Below are positions 12,846-24,800 of a DNA stretch of 64,000 nt, piece after piece. Within the stretch, counting starts at the first letter, position 1; every line of letters starts with the position of its first letter. The position numbers and the translations under genes were made by a program. Under the pieces are notes generated by a model. That model searched no databases. It saw only the letters and a list, made by a program, of their open reading frames with translations, and was not told the DNA's origin. The DNA lies in contig OX336339.1 in NCBI GenBank assembly GCA_946902875.1, positions 1,978,397 to 2,042,396 on the forward strand, read 5' to 3'. The stretch comes from Nematopogon swammerdamellus. Taxonomy: Eukaryota; Arthropoda; Insecta; Lepidoptera; Adelidae.

Positions 12846-15800
12846 GTTAGTCTGTTTTTCATCTTGTTTTCATGAGCACAATATTATCGACCTTCAGAGT
12901 CAGGCAGCGTATAAGCGTCCACTGCTGGACATACGCCTCTCCAATTTTCCTCCAGTCCTCCCGGCCTTCAGCGGTACGGGACCACCGCCTTCCGCCGACG
13001 TACTTGATGTCAGCGTCCCACCTGGCGGGTGGTCTTCCCACACTCAGTTTTCTGTCCACGGCCGCCAGAGTAGGACACGGTTACTCCAACTGTCGTCGTC
13101 TCTTCGGCTGACGTGCGCAGCCCACTGCCACTTGAGCTTAGCCACCCGGTGTCCAATATCGACTACTTTGGTGCGTCGGCGGATTGCCTCGTTACGCACC
13201 ACATCACGTAGCGATATTCCCAGCATGGCTCGCTCCATTGCTCGCTGGGCAACTTTCAACCTTTGGACAACAGCGACCGTCGAGAGTCCACGCTTCACAC
13301 CCGTACGTCATAACCGGGAGGACACACTGGTCATATATACGGGTTTTTAAATTTGCGGAAGATCAGACCTTCAGAGTAAGCCTTTAAAATATGTATGAGC
13401 AATGTCAGCAAAGGCATACCAGAATCTCATGGCACCTGTCATCTGTCAACCCACCGGAAAGTAGGACTGACTAGTTTTAATATTTTATTTTATAGCTTTT
13501 GTCCGCGGCTTCGCTCGCGTGAAATTCGTATTTAAAAAGAAGAAAGTAAGCCCGCTACCGTACCTTTACTTGGGAATTGTATAGTTTGTTAAAGCAAATT
13601 ACTGGTGTTAATTGTACTGTGTGGGGCCGGTACGTACAAAGAATAGGCCCACTTCATCTCTCCCCGTGCATGTCGTAAAAGGCGACTAAGGGATAAGGGC
13701 ATAATGCCGTGCTACAGGGCGACACAATCGCCACCTCTCACCTTGGCACGGTACTTCCACCGGGTCATGCAGCAGGTGGGTCTTCCTTCGTGCCTTACAT
13801 GCTGCTTGATAGCTGTTATCTTACCCCAATTGTCGGGATTCAGCGTGTGTGATATGTATGTTTTTTTTTTTATGGAAACTGACACGGTGGGCTACATCAC
13901 CTACAACATCCGTGATGTCAGCCCATAACACCGGGTGAACTTGGTGCCACGTCAGTGCTTCCCTTCGGTCGTGCCGGCTACACTGAACTGGACGGAAAGC
14001 ACAAACCGTTTCGACCGACCTTTAATTCAGTGCGGTGGTACCAACCTGGGCGGGATAAAACCTAGCACCTAGTAATGTAAGAAGGGAGTCATATCCCTTA
14101 GTCGCCTATTACGACATACACGGGGAGAGATGTAGTGGGGCTATTCTTTTAAAGTACCGGGTCCACACCTACTACTGTGCCTAGCCTACTACAGTGTAAA
14201 GGAGGCCTTAGCTGATAAAATAATATCTTGAGTTTCTGACTGCATAATTAGTTAATACTTGACTAGGTACCATTTGTACCTCAATAATTATATTAACCCA
14301 TATTGACAACTTGATACCTACTTCAAGTATGATAATATTTTATTATATATAAACATATATACATATATTAATATTTTTTGGTTTTTGACAATTGTATTTT
14401 TTACAATCAATATTAACTCTTGACTAGGTACCATTAGTACCTCAACTTTATTAACCCATTGACAACTTGATACATCAAGTATCTTAAATATTCATATATT
14501 TTTATTTTTTATTTTTGACAATACAATTATACTACATTGTAGTTTAATATACTAACATAGTTATGTTGATACAAATTACGTTTCAAAGTTTGATAAAGGC
14601 TCTTTACACCTGATTCACTTAATTAATAAGTCTTTGTAGTCAGAACTCTCAGCAAAATGGTTAATATTGCTCTCAAGCTGTGTTTTAGATAGACTATGGG
14701 CGGTGTTATTATGTGGCTAGTCACTAAATTCTTGTAAAAATATGTTTAAAAAATACCCTGCGAAGTTTCTTGTCGGTTCTTCTTCGTGGGTGTAATCGAA
14801 CCGGATAGAACAAATTGTGACAAGTTCGAGAGCAGTCTAACTGCCATATGAATGATCAATAAACAATACAATACAATACAATACACGGTACAAATGTAAC
14901 ATACAACGTGTCCCAAAACTCAACGTCAAGCGGGAACCAGGAAGTAGGCCAGTTTATGAGTACCCAGGGAAAAATAAGAAAAAAAAATCTGAGTCATTTA
15001 TTTTTTTAGAAAAAAATCGTACTAATTTTTTTTTTGGTAATACTACAGGCATTCTGGTTTTATTTGGGATACTGATCAATAGCAGAGTTATTTAGGCTAC
15101 CAATAAAAAAAAATTAATAATTATATTTGCAAATTTGAAGTCGTAGTACCTAAAAATGTAAATTTTCAACGTTTTACAAAAAAAATGCTCATATTATCAA
15201 AAACAAATTATATTTTTTTCTCATTTTTCCCTGGGTAGTCATAAGCTGGCCTACTCCCTGGTTCCCGCTTGACGTTGAGTTTTGGGACACACTTTATATA
15301 CAAATATAACATATAGCGCGGTTTTCTCAACCGTTCACTTCGAAAGAATGCGGCGCGCACCCTCCGCTCTCCGCCTCCACCGTACTGACGGGCAATTGCG
15401 GTGGCGGCGGAGAGCGGAGGGTGCGCGCCGCATTCTTTCGAAGTGAACGGTTGGGAAAACCGCGCTATAACAATGTATGTGTGTAGGTATAGCGCAGAGC
15501 GGCTGCTGGGGTTGCTTCGACGAGTTCAACCGCATCAACATCGAGGTGCTCTCGGTGGTGGCGCAGCAGATACTGTCGCTGCTGCTGGCGCTCGCGCAGT
15601 CGCTGAGGAGATTCATCTTCGAGGGCACCGAGATCAAGCTGGACCCAAACTGTGGCATATTCATCACTATGAATCCGGGGTTAGCTAGCTTACATACAGC
15701 ACAACATCGAGGTGCTCTCGGTGGTGGCGCAGCAGATACTGTCGCTGCTGCTGGCGCTCGCGCAGTCGCTGAGGAGGTTCGTCTTCGAGGGCACCGAGAT

Positions 15801-18800
15801 CAAGCTGGACCCAAACTGCGGCATGTTCATCACTATGAATCCGGGGTTAGCTAGCTTACATACAGCACAACATCGAGGTGCTCTCGGTGGTGGCACAGCA
15901 GATACTGTCGCTGCTGCTGGCGCTCGCGCAGTCGCTGAGGAGATTCATCTTCGAGGGCACCGAGATCAAGCTCGACCCAAACTGCGGCATATTCATCACT
16001 ATGAATCCGGGGTTAGCTAGCTTACATACAGCACAACATCGAGGTGCTCTTGGTGGTGGCGCAGCAGATACTGTCGCTGCTGCTGGCGCTCGCGCAGTCG
16101 CTGAGGAGATTCATCTTCGAGGGCACCGAGATCAAGCTGGACCCAAACTGTGGCATATTCATCACTATGAATCCGGGGTTAGCTAGCTTACATACAGCAC
16201 AACATCGAGGTGCTCTCGGTGGTGGCGCAGCAGATACTGTCGCTGCTGCTGGCGCTCGCGCAGTCGCTGAGGAGGTTCGTCTTCGAGGGCACCGAGATCA
16301 AGCTGGACCCAAACTGCGGCATGTTCATCACTATGAATCCGGGGTTAGCTAGCTTACATACAGCACAACATCGAGGTGCTCTCGGTGGTGGCACAGCAGA
16401 TACTGTCGCTGCTGCTGGCGCTCGCGCAGTCGCTGAGGAGATTCATCTTCGAGGGCACCGAGATCAAGCTCGACCCAAACTGCGGCATATTCATCACTAT
16501 GAATCCGGGGTTAGCTAGCTTACATACAGCACAACATCGAGGTGCTCTTGGTGGTGGCGCAGCAGATACTGTCGCTGCTGCTGGCGCTCGCGCAGTCGCT
16601 GAGGAGATTCATCTTCGAGGGCACCGAGATCAAGCTGGACCCAAACTGCGGCATATTCATCACTATGAATCCGGGGTTAGCTTACAGCACTAGGGTTTTT
16701 TTTATGGAAACTGACACGGTTGTCTACATCACCTGCAACGTCCGTGATGTCAGCCCATAACACCGGGTGAACTAGGCGCCATGTCAGTGCTTCCCCCTTT
16801 GATCGTGCCGGCTACACTGAACTGGTCGGAAAACACAAACTATTTACATAGCCGTTTCGACCGACGTTTCATTCAGTGCGGTGGTACCAACGCGGGCGGG
16901 TTAAACCCTACCGCCAAGTAAGATTAGGAGGGAAGGGACTTACAGTTATACGAGGAATCCGAACCTCGGTCAGCCTCCAACGGTCAGCGGTCACCCAACC
17001 AAGTACTGACCGCACCCAGCGTTGCTTAACATTCAATAGCGACAGTTGACTGTCTGCACCACTGAGCTATCGAGGCTCGTTAACATCGATGTCCATTTTA
17101 TAGATCGGACATCGTCCGATGCAACTTGTGCTAGACGTCGGTACAAGCCTTGCACGCACACTTAGTGTGCGTGCATTCACACGCAGTATTGTGATACGTG
17201 ACACGATCCCTGCGACGGTGCTATCGCGTTCTCGTTCTTACTTACCTACAGATGATAAGAGTGAGCGAGAAAGATGTCATCGCTCGTCCACCGGCGCGAT
17301 TGCCGTCTTTCCTCGCAGTCCTATCATCAGTAGGCAAGTGAGAACGAGAACGCTATACCACCGTCACACGATCCTATCCGTGACAGCATGGCTTCTTAAC
17401 ACGCCATAACATGCTCAGCTCAGGCGAAACAAACAACAACGTTTGTCACTGTCACTCTTTATAACAGCAACCGGGCATGCTGCACACACGCACACGAACT
17501 TTGTGCGTCGCCGACTCGATACAGACTTGCGTGCGTTCAACGCGCACCGCACACGCCGTATGAAGCGGCTGTCCGTGAAATCTGCATTATATGCAGGTCT
17601 CGTCGAGAACATATTTTTTCGGGAGTAATGTATGGGATGGGCTAATCTCTAAAATGGACATCGATGTTCGTTAAGACGAAAGTTTCGTTATTTTTTTATC
17701 GCTTTCGGTTTCGTATTCGCTGCGCTGCACTGCATTACATTTTTCTTATACACCTTTGGATGGTTGGGAGTTGGGATATATTTAAATATAAACCATATAG
17801 ACCATATGGTCATCCATAGCATCATAATGAATTTACATACATACATACATAACACACGCTGCATCCCGACAATCATGGTAAGCAGAGTAATCGGTGTTGT
17901 GCTATAAGGACTCTGGTAAATTACAGCACAACACCGACCACCTCGTTTAGCACAGTACACGGACACGACACGACAACTATCAAGCAGCAAGTAAGACACG
18001 AAGAACCCACCTGCTGCATGACTAGGTGGAAGGACACTGGATTGTATAAAAAAACCTGTAAGTGTTCGCACGTTTGCAGGTACGCCGGCCGCACGGAGTT
18101 GCCGGACAATCTCAAGTCGATGTTCCGGCCGATCTCGATGTGCGTGCCCGACTGCCTCATCATCGCTGAGAACACTCTCTTCTCTGATGGCTTCACCGAG
18201 TACAAGATCAATGCCAAGAAGGTGATTTAAAAAAAATTAATATTGAAATCGCGACATATATTTTTTTTTTATGGAAACTGACACGGTTGACTACATCACC
18301 TACAACATCCGTGCTGTCAGCCCATAACACCGGGTGCCACGTCAATGCTTCCCTTCGGTCGTGCCGGCTACACTGAACTGGACGGAAAACACAAACTATT
18401 TACATAGCCGTTTCTACCGACCTTTCACTCAGTGCGGTGGTATTAACCCGGGCGGGTTAAACCCTACCACCTAGTAATATAAGAAGGGAGTCGCATTCCT
18501 TAGTCGACTTTTATGACATACACGGGGAGAGATGCAGTGAGGCTATTCTTTTAAAGTACCGGCCCCACACATATGACTCCGAGACACCCATATGATGTCT
18601 AACGGCGCCCATTGACATTCGGTCGTATGGCGGGGGTTGCGAATGCCGTGCCGGCCTGACAGGTGCCCATATACGTCCCTCTTGAAGGAGCCGAGACTGT
18701 ACTTTTTTTTTTTTATTTTTTTTTTTTTCTTCGTGTTCTATCTGCAAGCAGCCACCATAGTGGCCTTTATCAGATGTCTGGTATGTTTTATGTCCGAGGG

Positions 18801-21800
18801 ATGCTGCACACTCATTAGCATGCAACATCATAATCATTTCATCACTTTATGTAGCAATGATTGGTTTTATGCGTTTCAACCGCGAAACCTGATTTGCAGT
18901 TTCCAACAAATCCAATGCCAGGCAGTTGACATGACTCTGGAGACGACTTTTATATGATAGTGCTCTTTTCTCTATTTCCTCTTTGATGGTCGGCACCTCA
19001 AGGTACTCGTGAATCTCCTCGTTCCTGGCGAACCAAGGTGCACTGCTGATACACCGCAGGACTTTATTCTGGAACCGTTGCAGAATTTCCACATTGGATG
19101 TACTAGCAGTACCCCACAGCTCTATACCATACGTCCAGATTGGTTTTAGTATGCTTTTGTAGACAGTGAGTTTGTTAAATAATGACAGTTTCGATTGTCT
19201 TCCAAGCAGCCAATACATTTTGTTGTAGCTTAAGTTCAGTTGATCTTTTTTACTCTTTATGTGGGTTTTCCAGTGCAGTCCTCTATCTAAGTGACAGCCG
19301 AGATATTTGACGCTGGTTTTGTGTGGTAACGTTTCACCTTTCATCTGCACTGGAGGGCAGTCTCCACGTCTTAGTGTGAATGTTATGTGAACTGACTTGG
19401 ATGAGCTAGCCTTTATTCTCCACTTGTCCAGCCATTCATCGATCTTGTGGATGTGTTTTTGGAGATCATCAGATGCTCGTTTCGGGTCGGAGTTACTCGC
19501 AAGACATGCTGTATCGTCTGCGTAAGTGGCAACCAGTACCGTGTGGGGTCGGTACTTAAAAAGAATAGCCCCACTGCATCTCTCCCCGTCGCATGTCGTA
19601 AAAGTCGACTAAGGGATAAGAAAATTCGTCAGCCTCGGTAGCTCAGTGGCGCGGTTGGTTAGTCAACTGTTATTAAGCAACACTGAGCGCGGTCAGTGAT
19701 TGGATGGGTGACTGCTCGACCGTTAGAGGCTGATTGTGGTTCGGATTCCACGTTAAACTGTAGGTCCCTTCCCTTCTTACCTTACTAGGTGGTAGGGTTT
19801 ATCCCGGCCGGGTTGGTACCACCGCACTGAACGAAACGTCGGTCGAAACGGCTATGTAAATAGTTCGTGTTTTCCGTCCAGTTTAGTGTAGCCGACATGA
19901 AATGAAGGGAAGCACTGACATGGCACCTAGTTCACCCTGTGTTATGGGCTGACATCACGGATGTTGTAGGTGATGTAGCCAACCGTGTCAGGTTCCATAA
20001 AAAAAAAAAAAAAAAAAACGTTGTGTGATGTTGGCAAGTCAGAAGTGTAAATGGTGTAGAGCACAGGGCCAAGTACTGACCCTTGTGGCACTCCCGCTAG
20101 ACATTCGTGGAAGGTGGAGTGTTCCTCTTCAAACTTTACTTGAAACATTCGGCCCTCTAGATAGGATGCTATCAGCATGTATACTGTGTGAGGAAGTGTT
20201 TTTTTTATTTTGAATAGTAGCCCCTTATGCCAGACACGGTCGAATGCTTGTTGGATGTCGAGAAACACTGCAGAGCAGTACTCCTTTTTCTCATATGTAT
20301 GTCGTATCTGCTGCACGATTCGGTGCACCTGCTCTATGGTCGAATGATGTGAGCGGAAGCCAAATTGGTGATCTGGTATTAAGCTTCTCTCTTCCATCAA
20401 TGGTTTTAGGCGGAGCAAAAAGACAGTCTCAAACAATTTCGACAACAGGGGAAGAAGACTTATGGGCCGATACGAAGTCACCTCATTTATAGGTTTGCCT
20501 TCCTTGTGAATCATATTAATTTGGGAGAGTTTCCACAGATGTGGAAAGTACTGTAGTCTTAGTATAGAGTTATATAATATGACAAGAAACACTACTCCCT
20601 TTCTTGGAAGCTTTTTGAGTACCTCACCCGTTATCAGATCAAAACCTGGGGCCTTTTTGTTTTCTAAGTTTTTTATTACACGTATTAGTTCTTTGACAGT
20701 GACCGGTTTAAGTGGAAGTGAAAGCTGTAGATCACTTTTTAGAAATCGGTCAATCTCATCTTCCTTTGCTTTGTCTGTTCCCTCATTTGGCTTAAAAACA
20801 TTTTCAAGATGTTTTCCGAAGATCTCCACCTTCTCTTTAGGACTTCTAGCCCATGTGCTATCTGCTTTTCTGAGTGGTGGTATTGTTTGCTGTGGTCTTT
20901 TAAATGACTTTGTAATTCTCCAAAGGGAGTGGTTGTCGTTTCTGTTTGGGGACAGTTTTTCAAGTTTGTCTTGAAGTGTTTGATTTTGTACTTCTAGTAT
21001 CAGTTTCTTCAGCTGCCTTTTAGCTCTGTTTAGTCTAGTTTTGTCCTCTGGTAGTCTATTTAGTTGCCATTGGCGCCTTATTTTCCTTTTCTCTGTGACC
21101 TTCTTCCTGATTTCAAGAGTATAGTTGACATTTTGTAAGACTTTTTGGGAGAGAGTAGGTGTTGACTTCCAAGCCGCTTTCTGGATGAGTTTAGTAACGT
21201 GTAGGACTGCATTTTCCACATCATCTGAAGTCTTCAGTGGGACACGCAAGTTTATGTTGTCCTCAACACAGTTTTGGAAAGATTCCCAGGGGGGGTAGCG
21301 TTGTTCGCGTCCGTGACACCTAAAGGTCCTTAAGTCACACGTGCCTCCTGGGTGGTGCCAAATGAACAATAAAATACTTGTGGTAGACAGGTCTTCCACC
21401 GTGTCGTCCGGGTGGGTACCACAAGGTGTTGGTGTAAACACTCCTGATGCAGCTTGCTGCACTTGGAGGTCAGCCGACACCTAGCCGGTCAGGTGGACTT
21501 GCGTAGAGGATCGACGGGTCGGATTCGTGGATGCTGTCCTCACTTACTTTTCTGAGCACACAGCTACTGTCCGGGAGTCGCGGAGGTCAGGGAGACCCAG
21601 AGAAACAGGGTACCGCAGCCTGCCCGCCGAGACTAGCTTAGCCCTAGTCGCGTCAGTAGGGGGCCCGAACCTCGCGACTAACCATCGCGAGGAGGCTGCC
21701 CCGGGCCAACCGGCGAATAGTCTGCTGATGGTCTCAGCGGTCCGTGTGGTACACGGGGGGGTTACCGCTGATAACCTGAGGCAGGGGTCTGGGGGCCCTT

Positions 21801-24800
21801 CCGTGCTCCGCGACTGTCGTACAGTCAAGCTCACGTGATTGTGCGACGGCATAACTGCACATCCGATCTGTTCTTTCCTCTACGCCACTTAATTACAACC
21901 CTCATAAAACATCATGGCACGAAAAACAAAAATAATACGTTCCACTGCGGGTTGTAACAATCCCCCAAAATTTTTCCGCGTTGACCTCGCCAACATTCGA
22001 GGTCTCCGCACAAACATGGTTGCCGTCTCCCATCACCTGGAGTCGGCAAAACCCCACTTACTGTTCTTGACGGAGACTCAAATCTGCCAGCCTGCGGACT
22101 CTGCCGACCTCAACATTCCTGGGTACACTCTATTCCAACGTTTTATACCCAAGAGCGGTGTCTGCTTGTATGGTCGATCTGACGTCTCCGTCAAGAGACT
22201 TTGCCATGTTGAAGACTCCCGCTTCCCCGTGATCTGGGTCCGTGTGAATCTACCTCATGTGGTTAGAATTTATGCGGGCCTATATCGCTCACCTAACCTG
22301 GGTGTCAACGAATCGACCTCATTCTTTGAGCACCTTAGCAGTGTGACGGACAAGTTGCTTGGTGAGCTTCCAACGGCCGAAATTGTGATGGTGGGCGACT
22401 TCAATGTCAAACACAAGGAATGGCTTGGGTCCCCCGTCACCGATCACTCCGGCCGGGAAGCTTACACTTTGGCCATAGCTCACGGATTGACACAGTTGGT
22501 TTCAGGTTATACGCGTATACCTGACAATCCTGCGCATAAGCCCAGCTTGTTGGACCTTGTGCTGACTTCTGAACCTGCAGGATACAGAGTTAGTGTTAGG
22601 GCTCCTCTTGGGAGCTCTGATCACTGTCTCGTGTCCTGTAATGTGCCGACTGTGTACTACGCGCAATCACGCGAGCCTAGTACACGCACAGTCTGGCACT
22701 ACAAGTCGGCGCAATGGGAGGAATTCCGATCTTTCCTTGGAACTTTCCCTTGGAGGGAGGTATGCTTTGCCTCAGCGGACCCATCAAAGTGCGCCGTGTC
22801 TATTGCCGAGCTGATACAACAGGGTATGGAATATTTTGTTCCGTCTTCTGTTGTGCCGGTGGGCGGTAGACACAAGCCCTGGTTCAACCGCCAATGCCGC
22901 CTTGCGGTAGAGGCCAAGAATCAGGCCTTCAGGCAATGGCTGTGCGCCCGTACTGCTGAGGCAAGACGCACACTTAATGCCTCCTCCAGGTCTTGCAAGC
23001 GAACGCTCAATGTGGCCAAGTACAAGCACGACCATAAAATTGGCGAGAGGTTAGTCCGCTGTCCAACCGGCAGCCGAGCATTCTGGTCTCTCGCCAACTC
23101 TATTGGTCGAAACTTTTGTCGCTCTGCTACACCACCGCTGGAACGTCCGGATGGATCACTCGCTATCCTCGCGAAGGAGAAGGCGAACATTTTTGCTCGC
23201 CTTTTCGCGTCCAACTCAAATCTGGATGACCAGGGTGCAACCCCTCCCTCGATACCACACTGTGGGATTTCGATGTTGGAGCCAAGGATGCACCCTAGAC
23301 AGGTCTACAAGTGCTTGAAGACGTTGGACACTTCGAAGAGTAGTGGTCCTGATGGCATTCCAGCCATAGTGCTCAAGATTTGTGCCCCTGAGTTGACACC
23401 AATCATCTCCCGCCTTTTCCGTCTCTCCTTCACCCGTGGGATTGTACCCTCTTGCTGGAAAAGAGCCTCGGTCCAGCCGGTTCCAAAGAAGGGAGACTCC
23501 GCGAACCCCTCCAACTATCGGCCCATTGCGATAACTTCACTATTATGTAAAGTTATGGAGCGCCTTATTAACACCCAGCTCCTAACGTACTTAGAAGCAA
23601 ATAAACTCCTGGATGACAAGCAGTACGGATTCCGGAAAGCGCGGTCAACGGGAGATCTTCTAACGTACGTTACGCATATATGGGCCGAAAGATTGGACAA
23701 TTTTGGGGAGTCGCTGGCAGTCGCCCTGGATATTTCCAAGGCTTTCGACCGCGTTTGGCACCGAGGCCTTCTAGGCAAGCTTCCGTCCTTCGGCATTCCA
23801 CCCAAACTCTGCACCTGGATCGCCAGCTTTTTGGCGGGTCGTTCCATTTTCGTTACCATCGATGGCTCGAAATCGGACGACTTTCCAATTAACGCTGGTG
23901 TTCCGCAGGGCTCTGTTCTGTCGCCTACGCTTTTCTTAATCTTTATAAACGATCTACTGTCCTTGGGCATGATACACAGCTATGCAGACGACAGCACGGA
24001 GCACGAGGGCTATGTTAAGGACTGGAAGAGTAGAGATTCGCGGCACAGGGAGGCTCAACGTTCAGTTGTTGATAAGGTCGATAACGTTCTCGGAAAAGTA
24101 GCTATATGGGGCCAGGAGAACCTTGTCGCCTTCAACGTTAGCAAGACTCAGTGCTGCGCATTATCTGCTAAGGTCGATCCCTTTCCTTTCCAAGCAAGTT
24201 TCCAAGGCAGCGTCGTACCTGTCTCGGAACACCTGGACCTCCTGGGCACCACTATTTCCAAAGACGTGGGTTTCCGGCAACTAATCGAGTCTAAGGCCAA
24301 AACTGCATCCAGAAAATTGGGAATACTTTTCCGCAATCGGCGGTTCTTCTCGCCGGCTCAACTATTCCTGTTGTACAAAACACAGATTAGGCCGGTGATG
24401 GAGTACTGCAGTCACATCTGGGAGGGTAGTCCCCATTATCTGCTAGCATCCTTGGACTCGATACAGCGCCGAGCCATCCGTCTTGTTGGTGACCCGAAAC
24501 TTACAGATGGTCTGGAGTCCCTGAGTCACAGACGATTTGTGGGTTCGCTTAGTCTGTTTTACAGATACTATCACGGACGCTGCTCTGCGGAACTAGCATC
24601 CCTTATTCCCTGCCACCCGTCCTATCTCCGCATGACTCGTCGCAGAGAGACTCAGCACCCTTTTGTTGTTGACATTGGGCTTCTGAGAACCCATCGGTTC
24701 TCTAAATCGTTTCTCTGTCGCACCGCTAGAGTGTGGAACTGTCTTCCGGCGAGTGTATTTCCTGAATCCTTTAACCTGGGTGTCTTCAAGCGTCGTATTA

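Noticed and set aside
15712..16690. Repeated exon-2 segments as mutually exclusive alternative exons
   Set aside because: Copies lack the first third of the exon; the linker acceptor would give the wrong phase ([12 protein letters not shown] frame), and the sequences are almost identical to each other, unlike selected alternatives.
19942..21480. Single 512-codon protein on the minus strand
   Set aside because: Its N-terminal ~60 codons come from the + LINE 5' region and its C-terminal ~20 from a SINE tail ([25 protein letters not shown]); only the middle is LINE RT.
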